This document shows, piece after piece, positions 16,377-24,382 of a stretch of 64,000 nt of DNA. Where the stretch lies: assembly GCF_005280275.1 (NCBI RefSeq), contig NZ_CP040021.1, positions 645,001 through 709,000 of the forward strand, read 5' to 3'. Source of the DNA: Salinivibrio kushneri. GTDB lineage: Bacteria; Pseudomonadota; Gammaproteobacteria; Enterobacterales; Vibrionaceae. Every line of letters begins with the position of its first letter. The stretch's first letter is position 1. Made by a program: the position numbers and the translations under genes. The notes below the pieces were generated by a model. That model saw nothing but the letters and a program-made list of their open reading frames with translations, ran no database searches and was not told the origin of the DNA.

Positions 16377-17933
16377 TTAACACCAGATGATTTGGTTGCG
16401 ACCACTGTTTTTCGCTTGATAGAGCGCTTGGTCAGCACGCTCTAGCACCGGTGTGGGGGTATCTTCACCTTGGAAGAGGGTGGCACCAATTGAGACGCTA
16501 ATTGACACGCGCTCGTTTTTAAACTTCAGCGGGAGTTTACGAATGGTATGGCTAATATTAGCCAAAATATCAGTGCGCGTTTCATCGTCGGCATCAGGTA
16601 ACAAAATCACAAACTCTTCGCCACCAAAGCGGGCAATAAAGTCGGTGTCGCGTAAGCATTGGTAGATGGTGCGCGCGATAATTTTTAAAGCTTTATCACC
16701 GACTTCGTAGCCAAATTGCTGATTCACTTGTTTAAAGTGGTCAAGATCAACGACGGCAAGGCAAAACTCACGCTGGTACTTTTTCCATAATCGGTACTCA
16801 TGTTCCAAACGATCGTTTAGGGCGGCACGGTTGTAGACACGGGTAAGTGGATCTAACAGACGTTTGCGCTCCTGATCACCGATCCGACGGTGTTGATCGA
16901 GGGTTTGCTCTGCTAAGGCGCTAAGCTGGTTTTGATTGTGTGCTAATTGCTCTTCCAAGGATTGCTCGCGATTTTTGAGCGCTTTATTTTCTTGCGCGAT
17001 CACTTGCAGCTCTGCAAGCGCTTGGGTTAATGCGGCTTCTGGGTTGGCTTTTGCCGCGCCTTTCCGTTTGAGTTCGTGTTCAATATCGGTAATGGTGCGA
17101 TCGAGTCGCTGATCGACACTTTGGTGTGCCAGTCGCAGCTGGCTGGCATGATCATGCGCACGGGTATTTTGTTGGCTTATTGATACGAGGTCATCATTGA
17201 CTTGACTGAGAAATTGCTGCGAAGCGCGCCGCTCAGATTGGGTGGCTTCCAGAATCAGTTTGAGCGCCGCTAACGTTAAAGACACCACGGTAGCCGGTGA
17301 TATATCGGTCTGCAGTTCACGGCGGATTTCAAGCAACTTGTCGCCTGCTTGACCGTCGATATCGAGTTCTGTAATCAGATTTTGTAGTTCGTCAGCGACG
17401 CGACGTATTTGATCGTTGTCGATGTCTGGTATTTGCTGAGTACGGGGCCTGGCAACTTGCAAGGTCACGGCGCGTTCGTAAAGTTGAAGTAACTTAATGA
17501 GGTGCTGTGTGCGTTCGGTATCACCGTTCGCCGGTTGCGCCAATAGATCTCGCAAGTCGCGTTTCAATTGAACGGGGAGACCTGTCACTCGCTGTAGTGT
17601 TTCACCACTGGTGTGAAATTGCTCATCGAGGTGTGACTGTGCTTTTGCTTGTGTCATGTTTTGATGACCCACCATGCGTTCAATAACGGCTAAACGCGGG
17701 AGCAACGCGCTAACATCCTGCGTTGAATACAATACATCACGGAACTCGGCCAGCTTTTGGTCGACCAAGTTATTTTTACCCGAGCACGTAGCGATAAAGC
17801 GCGACACCAGCCGTTTAAGGCTATGGATCTCCCGACGCGACCTGAGCGCCAGCTCCCGATACGCTGAGGGCGACGCATTATTACCCGCCTGAGCGGTCTG
17901 GGCCGACAACGGTGATGGGGTGGACTTAGTCAT
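16377..17933 (-). CDS. GGDEF-domain diguanylate cyclase, cytoplasmic
   Basis: Predicted to make cyclic-di-GMP from two GTP. At 518 residues, the first 340 are helical with long coiled-coil stretches (for example KNREQSLEEQLAHNQNQLS) and have no membrane segment or signal peptide. The C-terminal GGDEF domain has an intact active site, GGEEF at 437-441, and an intact inhibitory I-site RDTD at 428-431, so product feedback is expected. It ends with the usual ERADQALYQAKNSGRN. The neighbour to its right encodes a TPR protein with a degenerate GGDEF domain. The input signal is unknown. Confidence 0.9.
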   Translation of the reverse strand: MTKSTPSPLSAQTAQAGNNASPSAYRELALRSRREIHSLKRLVSRFIATCSGKNNLVDQKLAEFRDVLYSTQDVSALLPRLAVIERMVGHQNMTQAKAQSHLDEQFHTSGETLQRVTGLPVQLKRDLRDLLAQPANGDTERTQHLIKLLQLYERAVTLQVARPRTQQIPDIDNDQIRRVADELQNLITELDIDGQAGDKLLEIRRELQTDISPATVVSLTLAALKLILEATQSERRASQQFLSQVNDDLVSISQQNTRAHDHASQLRLAHQSVDQRLDRTITDIEHELKRKGAAKANPEAALTQALAELQVIAQENKALKNREQSLEEQLAHNQNQLSALAEQTLDQHRRIGDQERKRLLDPLTRVYNRAALNDRLEHEYRLWKKYQREFCLAVVDLDHFKQVNQQFGYEVGDKALKIIARTIYQCLRDTDFIARFGGEEFVILLPDADDETRTDILANISHTIRKLPLKFKNERVSISVSIGATLFQGEDTPTPVLERADQALYQAKNSGRNQIIWC

Positions 17934-18010
17934 TTTATCGAGGAAATACCTGATTATGTTCGCGTTTTGGCGCCATTGGTAGCGAAAACAGTTTCACTAA
18001 CTACCCGTAG

Positions 18011-20356
18011 CTATACCGATTTATTGCTATGGTCATCAATAACTGACGCTGGCTTTTTATCAGATTCGTGATCCTTCTGCCAGTTCAACAAGTCGTTAGC
18101 TGAAGATTTAACCTTCACTAATCCAGAATCAATGCCTTTCAAGCAAGCATGACGCAAGTTGGTATTGACGAAGCTCGCGGCGGGCGCTGTGTTAATTGCG
18201 CTAAAGTGTACCCAATGACTTTCCCCGGTCTGTTGCGCGAGATCACTGGCTTGATGGGTCGCCGTTAATAAAATCTCGATCAACTCTTGGTCATTAATCG
18301 ATGTGTACGCACGTGGTAAAAAAGGATACTCCGCGAGACCAATGGCGACTTGCGGCGTGAGCGCCGGGGATGAGTCACCTTCACTCATCGTGTGTGCCTG
18401 ACTACTTTGATAGTGGCTGACAAAGTCTGCGATCAAAGACTGCACAAAATGAGCAAGTGCATCAGGCTGGGTATCTTGCTCCCAATTGGTCTCGATATAA
18501 ATAAACAAGGTATCGGCGAAATGATATAAGCGGCCAGATTGAGTGACACGCTCGGACAAATAGTCGCCAAGCTGACGCTCGATATCTTGCGCCCTTTGAT
18601 AGCCGAGACGCAAAAATAACGCTTTAAGAAAGGCAACGTCGAACATGGCAAAGCGGAGCCGATCACTCAGTGGCTGATGGATCATGTCGTTCAGATACCA
18701 TTGCTCAAAGTTGGCGTTACTTTTTTCCAACGAACGCGGTAATTTGGCATTGAGCATGCGTAAGTTTCTCAGCCCAGTACGTGGGTGCGTATAAAAGTCA
18801 TCACGCAGCTCTTCGAGTTCTCCCTGACGCATCACCGCGGCACGATGACGAAGGTAAACAATGGCCACTAACACCCCAAGGCTGCCTAATAGGAAATAGT
18901 TGACCTTTTGTAAGTGAAGCTGTTCTTGATGTGCGCTATCTAGCTGGCGCTGCAGCTCATCCATTTGTAGCTGCCGCTCGACCACACGCTGTTGTTGTTT
19001 AAAGGTATCGGCTTGTTGCTGTCGCTCTGATTGCAGTTGCTGCGCGCGCAGCTTTTCATAATCACGTTGCATCATCAGGGCCGCTTGATACTTGCCTTGC
19101 GACTCCAAGGCTTTGGAGAGGGCATGATGCGCCATCGTCATGGTTTGAAAGTCTTTTTCTGCCTCTGCTCGCTCTAGCGCGGTGCGAATTTCTTTCTCTG
19201 CTTGCTTGGGTTGAGAAAGCGCAAGATGAATACGTCCTTGCAACAACATTGCCTGTGTGGTCAGGGGCGAGTTGGGTAGGCTACCGACCAGTCTTAACGC
19301 ATCTTGGATATATCTGTCACTGAGCGGGAAATGCTCTAGCTGATAATAGGTGCGGGCGATGGCCAGATGGACTTGTGCAAGCGGTTGGAGACGACCGAGT
19401 GCTTGCTCAATTTCAAGTGCATTAAAATAATGCACCAAGGCAAAATTATAACGGGCTTGTTGCTCGTAAATGGTGGCCAGCAGGCGCTGTGATGCTGATA
19501 AGCGTCGGCTTAATGAATAATGCTCAAAAAAGGCAGCGGCTTGGTTCGCGTGCTCAAGGGCTTGCTTAAGCGCGCCTTGCTGATTATACAGCCTGGCCAG
19601 TTTCATATTGGCACCGGCAATCAATGCTGTGTATTCGTTCTCGCTGGCTATCCAGAAAGCGCTGAGTAACTCGGTCAGGGCACTCTCATGTTGCTTCTGG
19701 TCGAGTAAAAAGCCACCCAGTGAGAGCTGAAACTCGACCTTATCCCGTAAATCTTGGGGATCACTATTAAGCTGGCTGCGCGCATTTTCATAGGCGACAA
19801 GCGCGGTGTCACTGTCTGCGGTGGCGGCGAGAATATTGGCGCGCAGTAAAGCACTTTTAAAACGGCTTTCTTGACCGTTTAAGCTGTTTTCCGGTAAGGC
19901 CTCAATGGCTTTTTGGGCGGCATCGAGTGTCGCGAGGGCGCGCGTTGAGTCGCGATCAAGGTGCCAGATAAGAGAGGCTTCGGTCAGCAAGACTTGCACT
20001 TGTACGTGTTTTAAGTCGTATTCATCGACCACTTGATAGGCTTTTTGTAGCGCCGCTTTAGCCTCAACCGGTTGATCGAGATAAGCATAAGCTCGGGCAC
20101 TGATCAAATAGGCATACACGGTATGCAATGGCGTGCGAATCGAACGATCCGTGTCGTTATTCACATGTGAGCGATTGGCGCCTGTGGTTAGGCGGCGTTG
20201 GGCTAAAAAACGATTGCTGATTTCCAACGATTGCGTTGGAGACGTTTCGAGGAGTTTTTCCGCATTAGTGAGTACGGGCGAGGAGTGGATTGAAGCGAAC
20301 GCCGTTATCGACGTTAACCAAAAAAGCAGGCCTACAAGTAGTCGGCTGATGCGCAT
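18011..20356 (-). CDS. TPR-repeat membrane protein with degenerate GGDEF domain
   Basis: A 781-residue protein with a signal peptide (cleavage near TAFAS, residue 22). A long tetratricopeptide array lies at about 80-430, a coiled coil at about 430-480, and one membrane segment (VNYFLLGSLGVLVAIVYL) near 485-502. The C-terminal cytoplasmic part folds like GGDEF (YTHPRTGLRNLRMLNAKL at its start). At the catalytic turn it reads LYHFADTLFIYIE where RxGGDEF is expected, so cyclase activity is very unlikely. The TPRs should be periplasmic. A regulatory or structural role is inferred; the adjacent active GGDEF enzyme is a possible partner. Confidence 0.8.
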   Translation of the reverse strand: MRISRLLVGLLFWLTSITAFASIHSSPVLTNAEKLLETSPTQSLEISNRFLAQRRLTTGANRSHVNNDTDRSIRTPLHTVYAYLISARAYAYLDQPVEAKAALQKAYQVVDEYDLKHVQVQVLLTEASLIWHLDRDSTRALATLDAAQKAIEALPENSLNGQESRFKSALLRANILAATADSDTALVAYENARSQLNSDPQDLRDKVEFQLSLGGFLLDQKQHESALTELLSAFWIASENEYTALIAGANMKLARLYNQQGALKQALEHANQAAAFFEHYSLSRRLSASQRLLATIYEQQARYNFALVHYFNALEIEQALGRLQPLAQVHLAIARTYYQLEHFPLSDRYIQDALRLVGSLPNSPLTTQAMLLQGRIHLALSQPKQAEKEIRTALERAEAEKDFQTMTMAHHALSKALESQGKYQAALMMQRDYEKLRAQQLQSERQQQADTFKQQQRVVERQLQMDELQRQLDSAHQEQLHLQKVNYFLLGSLGVLVAIVYLRHRAAVMRQGELEELRDDFYTHPRTGLRNLRMLNAKLPRSLEKSNANFEQWYLNDMIHQPLSDRLRFAMFDVAFLKALFLRLGYQRAQDIERQLGDYLSERVTQSGRLYHFADTLFIYIETNWEQDTQPDALAHFVQSLIADFVSHYQSSQAHTMSEGDSSPALTPQVAIGLAEYPFLPRAYTSINDQELIEILLTATHQASDLAQQTGESHWVHFSAINTAPAASFVNTNLRHACLKGIDSGLVKVKSSANDLLNWQKDHESDKKPASVIDDHSNKSV

Positions 20357-20387
20357 GCGCCATCCTCTAAGTAAAGCGATGAGAGAA

Positions 20388-20407
20388 AGGCTGCCCGCAG
20401 GCAGCCT
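20388..20407 (-). terminator. Hairpin terminator after queF
   Basis: Perfect 8-bp stem AGGCTGCC (20388-20395) / GGCAGCCT (20400-20407) closing a 4-nt loop, 7 nt past the queF stop on the minus strand. Only TTTCTC follows, so termination may be partial. Confidence 0.55.
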
Positions 20408-20413
20408 ATGGTG

Positions 20414-21262
20414 TTATTGTCTTGCCAAACGATTGTTTTCGCTTGGTGTTTTGCCCATGTTCGTACGGTATGGATTAATATCTAAACCACCGCGACGCGT
20501 GTAACGGGCATAAACGGTGAGTTTTTCCGGCTGACAAAAACGCATGATATCCATAAAAATGCGCTCCACGCATTGCTCATGAAACTCATTGTGCTCACGA
20601 AATGACACCAAGTAGCGAAGCAGCTTCTCACGGTTTATCTTGTTGCCTTTATAGGCGATTCTCACCGAGCCCCAGTCTGGCTGATTGGTAATCAGGCAGT
20701 TTGATTTGAGTAAATGGCTGTGAAGGGTCTCGGACACAACCGCGCCTTGAGCGGCACCGTCGAGCCAGTCTGGATTAAAGGTATAGTCGTCGATGCTGAT
20801 GTCTTGGTGATCGATACATTCACCCGCGAGGCCAGCGATGGTTTCTCCCTCTAACTCACTGAGCGGGGATAAAGTGACATCCACCTCTTCGCCCGCACAG
20901 GCGGATAAATCGGTTTGCAATGCGTTAGCTACCTGTTGCCAGTTATCAAAGCGGGTTTGATTAAAGCTATTGAGGTATAGCTTAAATGATTTTGACTCGA
21001 TCAAGTTGGGGCTAGAGGCCGGGAGACGGACTTCGCCAATCGCCACTTGGGGCAAACCATTTTGGTTGAGCCATGACAGCTCATACAAGGTCCAGGTGTC
21101 GTAACCGGTAAAGGGCATCGGCGCATTATCGAGTCCGATGGCCTGACGATTTAGCGCGCGAGGGACGGCACGCAGTTGTGACGGATCGTACTGGGTTGGG
21201 TAATCTGTTTTTTCGCCAAGCGATAAATTGGCGAGGGCATCGGCATCTTGATAATTGCTCAT
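20414..21262 (-). CDS. queF: NADPH-dependent 7-cyano-7-deazaguanine reductase QueF
   Basis: Reduces preQ0 to preQ1 in queuosine synthesis. At 282 residues it has the same length as E. coli QueF (two-domain T-fold type). The substrate-binding motif [19 protein letters not shown] is near residues 88-106, and the catalytic Cys189 and Asp196 are in [17 protein letters not shown]. It is divergent from syd with 63 bp between starts, the same pairing as in E. coli. Confidence 0.95.
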   Translation of the reverse strand: MSNYQDADALANLSLGEKTDYPTQYDPSQLRAVPRALNRQAIGLDNAPMPFTGYDTWTLYELSWLNQNGLPQVAIGEVRLPASSPNLIESKSFKLYLNSFNQTRFDNWQQVANALQTDLSACAGEEVDVTLSPLSELEGETIAGLAGECIDHQDISIDDYTFNPDWLDGAAQGAVVSETLHSHLLKSNCLITNQPDWGSVRIAYKGNKINREKLLRYLVSFREHNEFHEQCVERIFMDIMRFCQPEKLTVYARYTRRGGLDINPYRTNMGKTPSENNRLARQ

Positions 21263-21325
21263 ACGGATCTGCTATTGATTCAAGTAGAATGGGTAAAGTT
21301 TACTGAATCTTGCTATAGGTTGCGA

Positions 21326-21874
21326 ATGGAGAACACAGTACATCGTGCCCTTTGGGCGCTAACACAGAATTATATGGCGGTATGGCAGGGTAAGTATCAA
21401 CATTTACCCTGTACAGAGGCTTACATTGGACTGCCATCTCCCTGTGTCGTGAGCGAAAATGACCACCAACTACAATGGCAACCAGTCAAGCGCGACGCGT
21501 TGGCTGATTTTTCCAATGTAGAACAAGCGATAGCCTTACGTTTGCACAGTGATATTAAAGATTTTTATAACGCATTTTATTGTGCAGATTTATCGGTGCG
21601 TTATCAGGGGGAGTCGATAAGCTTGCTTCAGGTGTGGAGTGACGATGACTTGGCGCGCTTACAAGAAAACATCTTGGGACATCTGATGATGCAGCGTCAG
21701 CGCAAGCTTACGCCGAGTGTCTTTATCGCGACCACAGACGATGAAATGGTGATCATTGCGATTGATAACATGAGTGGGGAAGTGATCAGAGAAACCCTGA
21801 ATAAAGGGACGCGTGATGTGATTGCTCCCAATCTGGAAACATTTCTCGCAGCACTAGAGGTTGATGTGGCATGA
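21326..21874 (+). CDS. syd: SecY-interacting protein Syd
   Basis: A peripheral inner-membrane protein that binds the SecY translocon and may check its assembly. From ATG 21326 it has 182 residues (E. coli 181), with GLPSPCVV, LLQVWSDDDLARLQENILGHLMMQ and SGEVIRETL matching the family. The upstream part of the frame (from 21248) lies in the queF promoter and is not coding. It overlaps the next gene by 4 nt (ATGA). Confidence 0.92.
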   Translation: MENTVHRALWALTQNYMAVWQGKYQHLPCTEAYIGLPSPCVVSENDHQLQWQPVKRDALADFSNVEQAIALRLHSDIKDFYNAFYCADLSVRYQGESISLLQVWSDDDLARLQENILGHLMMQRQRKLTPSVFIATTDDEMVIIAIDNMSGEVIRETLNKGTRDVIAPNLETFLAALEVDVA

Positions 21875-22650
21875 TTCTCACGGAATTGACCTTTGAGTGC
21901 TTTGATAATACCACCGTTAGTGCGGTCGACCGCACTATCAACGGCCTCATGGATGCATTGCGTTATAATGGCCAGGTGCTCGGACGCGAGTTTCCGATCT
22001 TGATGCAAGAAGGCCAGTTTCAGCTTCGTGTGGTGTGCCCAGATGAAGATGCCTTGCACCCACGCTTTCACAGCCCACAAGTGAAACGCGCGTTGCAGCA
22101 GCTCGCCGAGGCGTGCTTAACCCAACCGAAAGTGCGTGTGCTGGGGCGCGATTTGAACTCGGAACAAGCCGCTCCGAGTGCCTCACCGACTTGGCAAGTG
22201 CTTTATACCACCTTTGTTCACACGTGTTCGCCGCTGCGTTGTGGCGATACCCTGCTACCCATCCCGCTTTATCGCTTACCCGCCACCTTTAACGGTGATC
22301 ACAAAGCGGTGATAAAATGGCAAACAGAATGGCAAGCCTGTGATGAATTACAAATGGCCGGTGCCAGCGATGCCGAATTTGCAGGCTTGAATGAAATTGG
22401 ATGTCCCAATACGCGCCTATTTCAGCGCGGTTGGGATTTACGTGGGCGGATAGAGTACTTAACGGGCACGCCGACTTACTATTATCAATATCGTGTGGGC
22501 GGCAAAGACAAAGAGAGTGAGCTTGAACGCCCATGCCCCCAGTGTGGCGAGCCTTGGCGGCTTGAAACCCCACTACACGATATCTTCCTGTTTAAGTGCG
22601 ATCGTTGCCGGCTGGTATCCAACCTTTCTTGGGACTTTAAGCTGGCTTAG
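21871..22650 (+). CDS. DUF2310 zinc-ribbon protein
   Basis: A 259-residue conserved protein of unknown role. The C-terminus has a rubredoxin-like zinc ribbon, CPQCGEPW at about 220 and CDRC at about 245. The N-terminal two thirds match the DUF2310 family found in vibrios next to syd. Coupling to syd by an ATGA overlap suggests a linked function, perhaps at the translocon, but this is inference. The stop overlaps the convergent 92-residue gene by 4 nt. Confidence 0.8.
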   Translation: MILTELTFECFDNTTVSAVDRTINGLMDALRYNGQVLGREFPILMQEGQFQLRVVCPDEDALHPRFHSPQVKRALQQLAEACLTQPKVRVLGRDLNSEQAAPSASPTWQVLYTTFVHTCSPLRCGDTLLPIPLYRLPATFNGDHKAVIKWQTEWQACDELQMAGASDAEFAGLNEIGCPNTRLFQRGWDLRGRIEYLTGTPTYYYQYRVGGKDKESELERPCPQCGEPWRLETPLHDIFLFKCDRCRLVSNLSWDFKLA

Positions 22651-22925
22651 CGGTTTAAATGCTGGGTTTCTAGCGTCGCTAATCGCTCGCTCAACTCGGC
22701 CACTTGTTGTTCGAGTTGGCTGATACGCTCAGCATCGGATAGCCTCGCGTCATCGCTAGGCATTTCGGGGAGTGGTGTATTGGCTTTCGCACTTTTCACC
22801 GCTTGGATAATCAAGGGTAAAGGGACTTGCGTGGTCAATTGGGCTTTTACTTTCGCCACGGTGACGGTTTGCCCTTTTGCGTCGAGCACCTTGAGTGCTC
22901 GCGCCAGCTCAGCTTGATAGCTCAT
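22647..22925 (-). CDS. Hypothetical protein, 92 residues, C-terminal coiled coil
   Basis: I do not recognise this family. The first half (MSYQAELARALKVLDAKGQ, then TVTVAKVKAQLTTQVPLPLIIQAVKSAK) resembles a small helical DNA-binding-like fold, as in KfrA N-termini. The second half is a heptad coiled coil (ISQLEQQVAELSERLATLE). It is convergent with DUF2310, with a 4-nt overlap of stops, and sits 36 nt after DUF2789 on the same strand. Codon use looks like its neighbours. Probably real, given the tight packing. Confidence 0.65.
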   Translation of the reverse strand: MSYQAELARALKVLDAKGQTVTVAKVKAQLTTQVPLPLIIQAVKSAKANTPLPEMPSDDARLSDAERISQLEQQVAELSERLATLETQHLNR

Positions 22926-22961
22926 CAGTTAATCCTAGCGACATGACAGGAGAAGGAAAGA

Positions 22962-23201
22962 TTAGGGCTTTCTCAGTCGCGCATCAAGCATATCAACCTG
23001 TTCCGCCCAATCGGCGTCTTCCTTGATGGCTTCATCAATAAACGCCCGTTGTGCCGCACTCCAAAATGGGGCATCGACTAGTGTTTGCCCTTCCACCAAG
23101 CAGTGGCTGGATAGGAAGTGTTCAATCGAGGCCTTATCGGTCGCTAAGCCCAGTTGTTCAAACAGGTGCTGTAAGTCATGTTGAAAGGTTTCCATTGCCA
23201 C
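22962..23201 (-). CDS. DUF2789 family protein
   Basis: A small acidic protein (79 residues; ATG 23195, METFQH, is an alternative start). The DUF2789 pattern is plain: HDLQHLFEQLGL near the start, then LVDAPFWSAAQRAFIDEAI and a C-terminal EDADWAEQVDMLDARL. Function unknown. It is transcribed away from the csrB locus with the 92-residue gene downstream. Confidence 0.82.
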   Translation of the reverse strand: MAMETFQHDLQHLFEQLGLATDKASIEHFLSSHCLVEGQTLVDAPFWSAAQRAFIDEAIKEDADWAEQVDMLDARLRKP

Positions 23202-23314
23202 TCCTACTTGCTTGATAAGCGTCTATACTCACTATAGTAGCAGCCGCTACTCTGTGCTTGATGAAAGCGGTGTCGGTGAGCAAAGAACAAAGAATAGAAA
23301 AGCTCCCTGCTCAG

Positions 23315-23332
23315 TGTGCGATATCTCTTACA
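23315..23332 (+). promoter_or_regulatory. UvrY/VarA/GacA-type binding box
   Basis: TGTGCGATATCTCTTACA matches the 18-bp consensus TGTAAG-N6-CTTACA: the right half is perfect and the left half is 4 of 6. Its centre is about 175 bp upstream of the predicted csrB start. This is close to the long distance known for the UvrY site of E. coli csrB. Confidence 0.65.
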
Positions 23333-23466
23333 AGGGCGTGGGACAAAAGCAGAATCTTGCTACGAAAATCGACCTCCTGTTTTTTATTTTTTATTTTATT
23401 ACATGGACTTACATGATATTTTTTTGTTCAAGATAAAAAATGAGAGATTAAGCAGGCGAGAATGGC

Positions 23467-23494
23467 TTGTACCAAACGCTCAGTCGCGTAATCT
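23467..23494 (+). promoter_or_regulatory. Sigma-70 promoter of csrB
   Basis: TTGTAC (23467-23472) and TAATCT (23489-23494) are separated by 16 nt, predicting a start near 23500. This is just where the first GGA stem-loop of the RNA begins. Confidence 0.55.
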
Positions 23495-23499
23495 TATGG

Positions 23500-23912
23500 G
23501 TGTCGGAAGGGAACTGACACAGGGAACAGGAATCACCAAGGACTTGGTACCTCAGGATGAGGCAGTACTTCAGGAAGAAGCGCTGGCATGGATTGCGAAA
23601 AGGACAACGGATGGAGCCGTTCTCTACAAGCAGGGAGCTTGTACGTCAGGAAGACTTAGGACAACCCAGGATGGGGGCTTAAGGACAACTTCAGGACGAA
23701 GTCATGGACACCTCCAGGATGGAGAGCTTATCGAAAACGGGAATTTCGGTTTGTCAGGATGACGAAAGGACACCTCCAAGACGGAGAGACATGGAACGAC
23801 GCTGAAGGAATCGGCGACTGATCAAGGAATGATGCAGGGAGCACCTTTTAGTAGCAGGATGGCTGCAAGTAAAACTCTGGGGCGCGGCGCAAGCTGCGCC
23901 CTTTCCTTTTTT
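23500..23912 (+). ncRNA. csrB: CsrB-family small RNA (CsrA sponge)
   Basis: An RNA of about 410 nt that titrates the translational regulator CsrA. I count about 29 GGA triplets, many as AGGA or CAGGAT in loops of short hairpins (for example ACCTCCAGGATGGAG and GCAGGATGGCTGC). It ends in a strong terminator: GGGCGCGGC (23880-23888), a GCAA loop, GCTGCGCCC (23893-23901), then a U-rich tail to 23912. The position fits: E. coli csrB lies between syd and yqcC, both of which flank this locus. A VarA/UvrY-like box lies upstream. The 5' end is predicted, not mapped. Confidence 0.92.
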
Positions 23913-24058
23913 CTGGCCGGTTAACCCGACACTGGCGACTCCCTGTCACGCACCGTTAGCACTAACCTTGCGTGTGCACCATACTTCCAATCTAGTACAG
24001 CTTTTCACGTCGCGCGAATAATTCTCCCTGCCTTTTTATTATCAATATTGAGTGAGAG

Positions 24059-24382
24059 CTAGCCGTTGGTTTGGCCAGATCTCGGCATCGCATGAACGGG
24101 AGTGTCTATCGCCTTTAACCTTAACCCTCGAAGCTGAGCGTGACCGATGTAATGATCATCCCCGGTGGCAGAAAACTCGAACCAGTATTGGGTGAGCCAT
24201 TGCCACCCTTGTTCGGTTCTGCGTAGGGTGTGGTGACCTCGTGCGATAGACAATAATTGCAACTCCATCCGCTGGCAGTATTGGCGAATGTACTGGTGTG
24301 CTTGCTCGGATTGTCGCCGCTGTTGCCAAAACAGCAAGGCGGCGACAACGACTAAGACAATGGTCAACAGATCAGTGATCAT
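24059..24382 (-). CDS. DUF3301 membrane-anchored protein
   Basis: A 107-residue protein with one N-terminal membrane helix (TDLLTIVLVVVAALLFW, residues 3-19) and a soluble part ending with YWFEFSATGDDHYIGHAQLRG. This pattern defines DUF3301 in Vibrio and relatives. The start overlaps the end of the DUF3549 gene by 11 nt, so the two are coupled. No function is known. Confidence 0.82.
   Translation of the reverse strand: MITDLLTIVLVVVAALLFWQQRRQSEQAHQYIRQYCQRMELQLLSIARGHHTLRRTEQGWQWLTQYWFEFSATGDDHYIGHAQLRGLRLKAIDTPVHAMPRSGQTNG

Larger units (their letters stand above)
23202..23497. other. Upstream regulatory region of csrB
   Basis: About 300 bp without a gene. It holds the DUF2789 promoter side, the UvrY/VarA-like box at 23315-23332 and a strongly AT-rich tract at 23375-23450 that could bend or bind IHF. 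The small open frames here do not look like proteins. Confidence 0.55.

Noticed and set aside
18011-18800. The C-terminal part of the TPR protein as an active diguanylate cyclase
   Set aside because: The GGDEF turn is replaced by FADTLFI and the metal-binding acidic residues are lost.
23316-23762. A 148-codon open frame on the plus strand
   Set aside because: Most of it lies inside the CsrB RNA; the peptide is Gly/Arg/Gln-rich because of GGA repeats, with no family resemblance.
23500-23900. Repeated AGGA/CAGGAT motifs taken as a CRISPR or satellite array
   Set aside because: Spacing is irregular and repeats are 4-6 nt in hairpin loops, ending in a terminator; this is the CsrB pattern.
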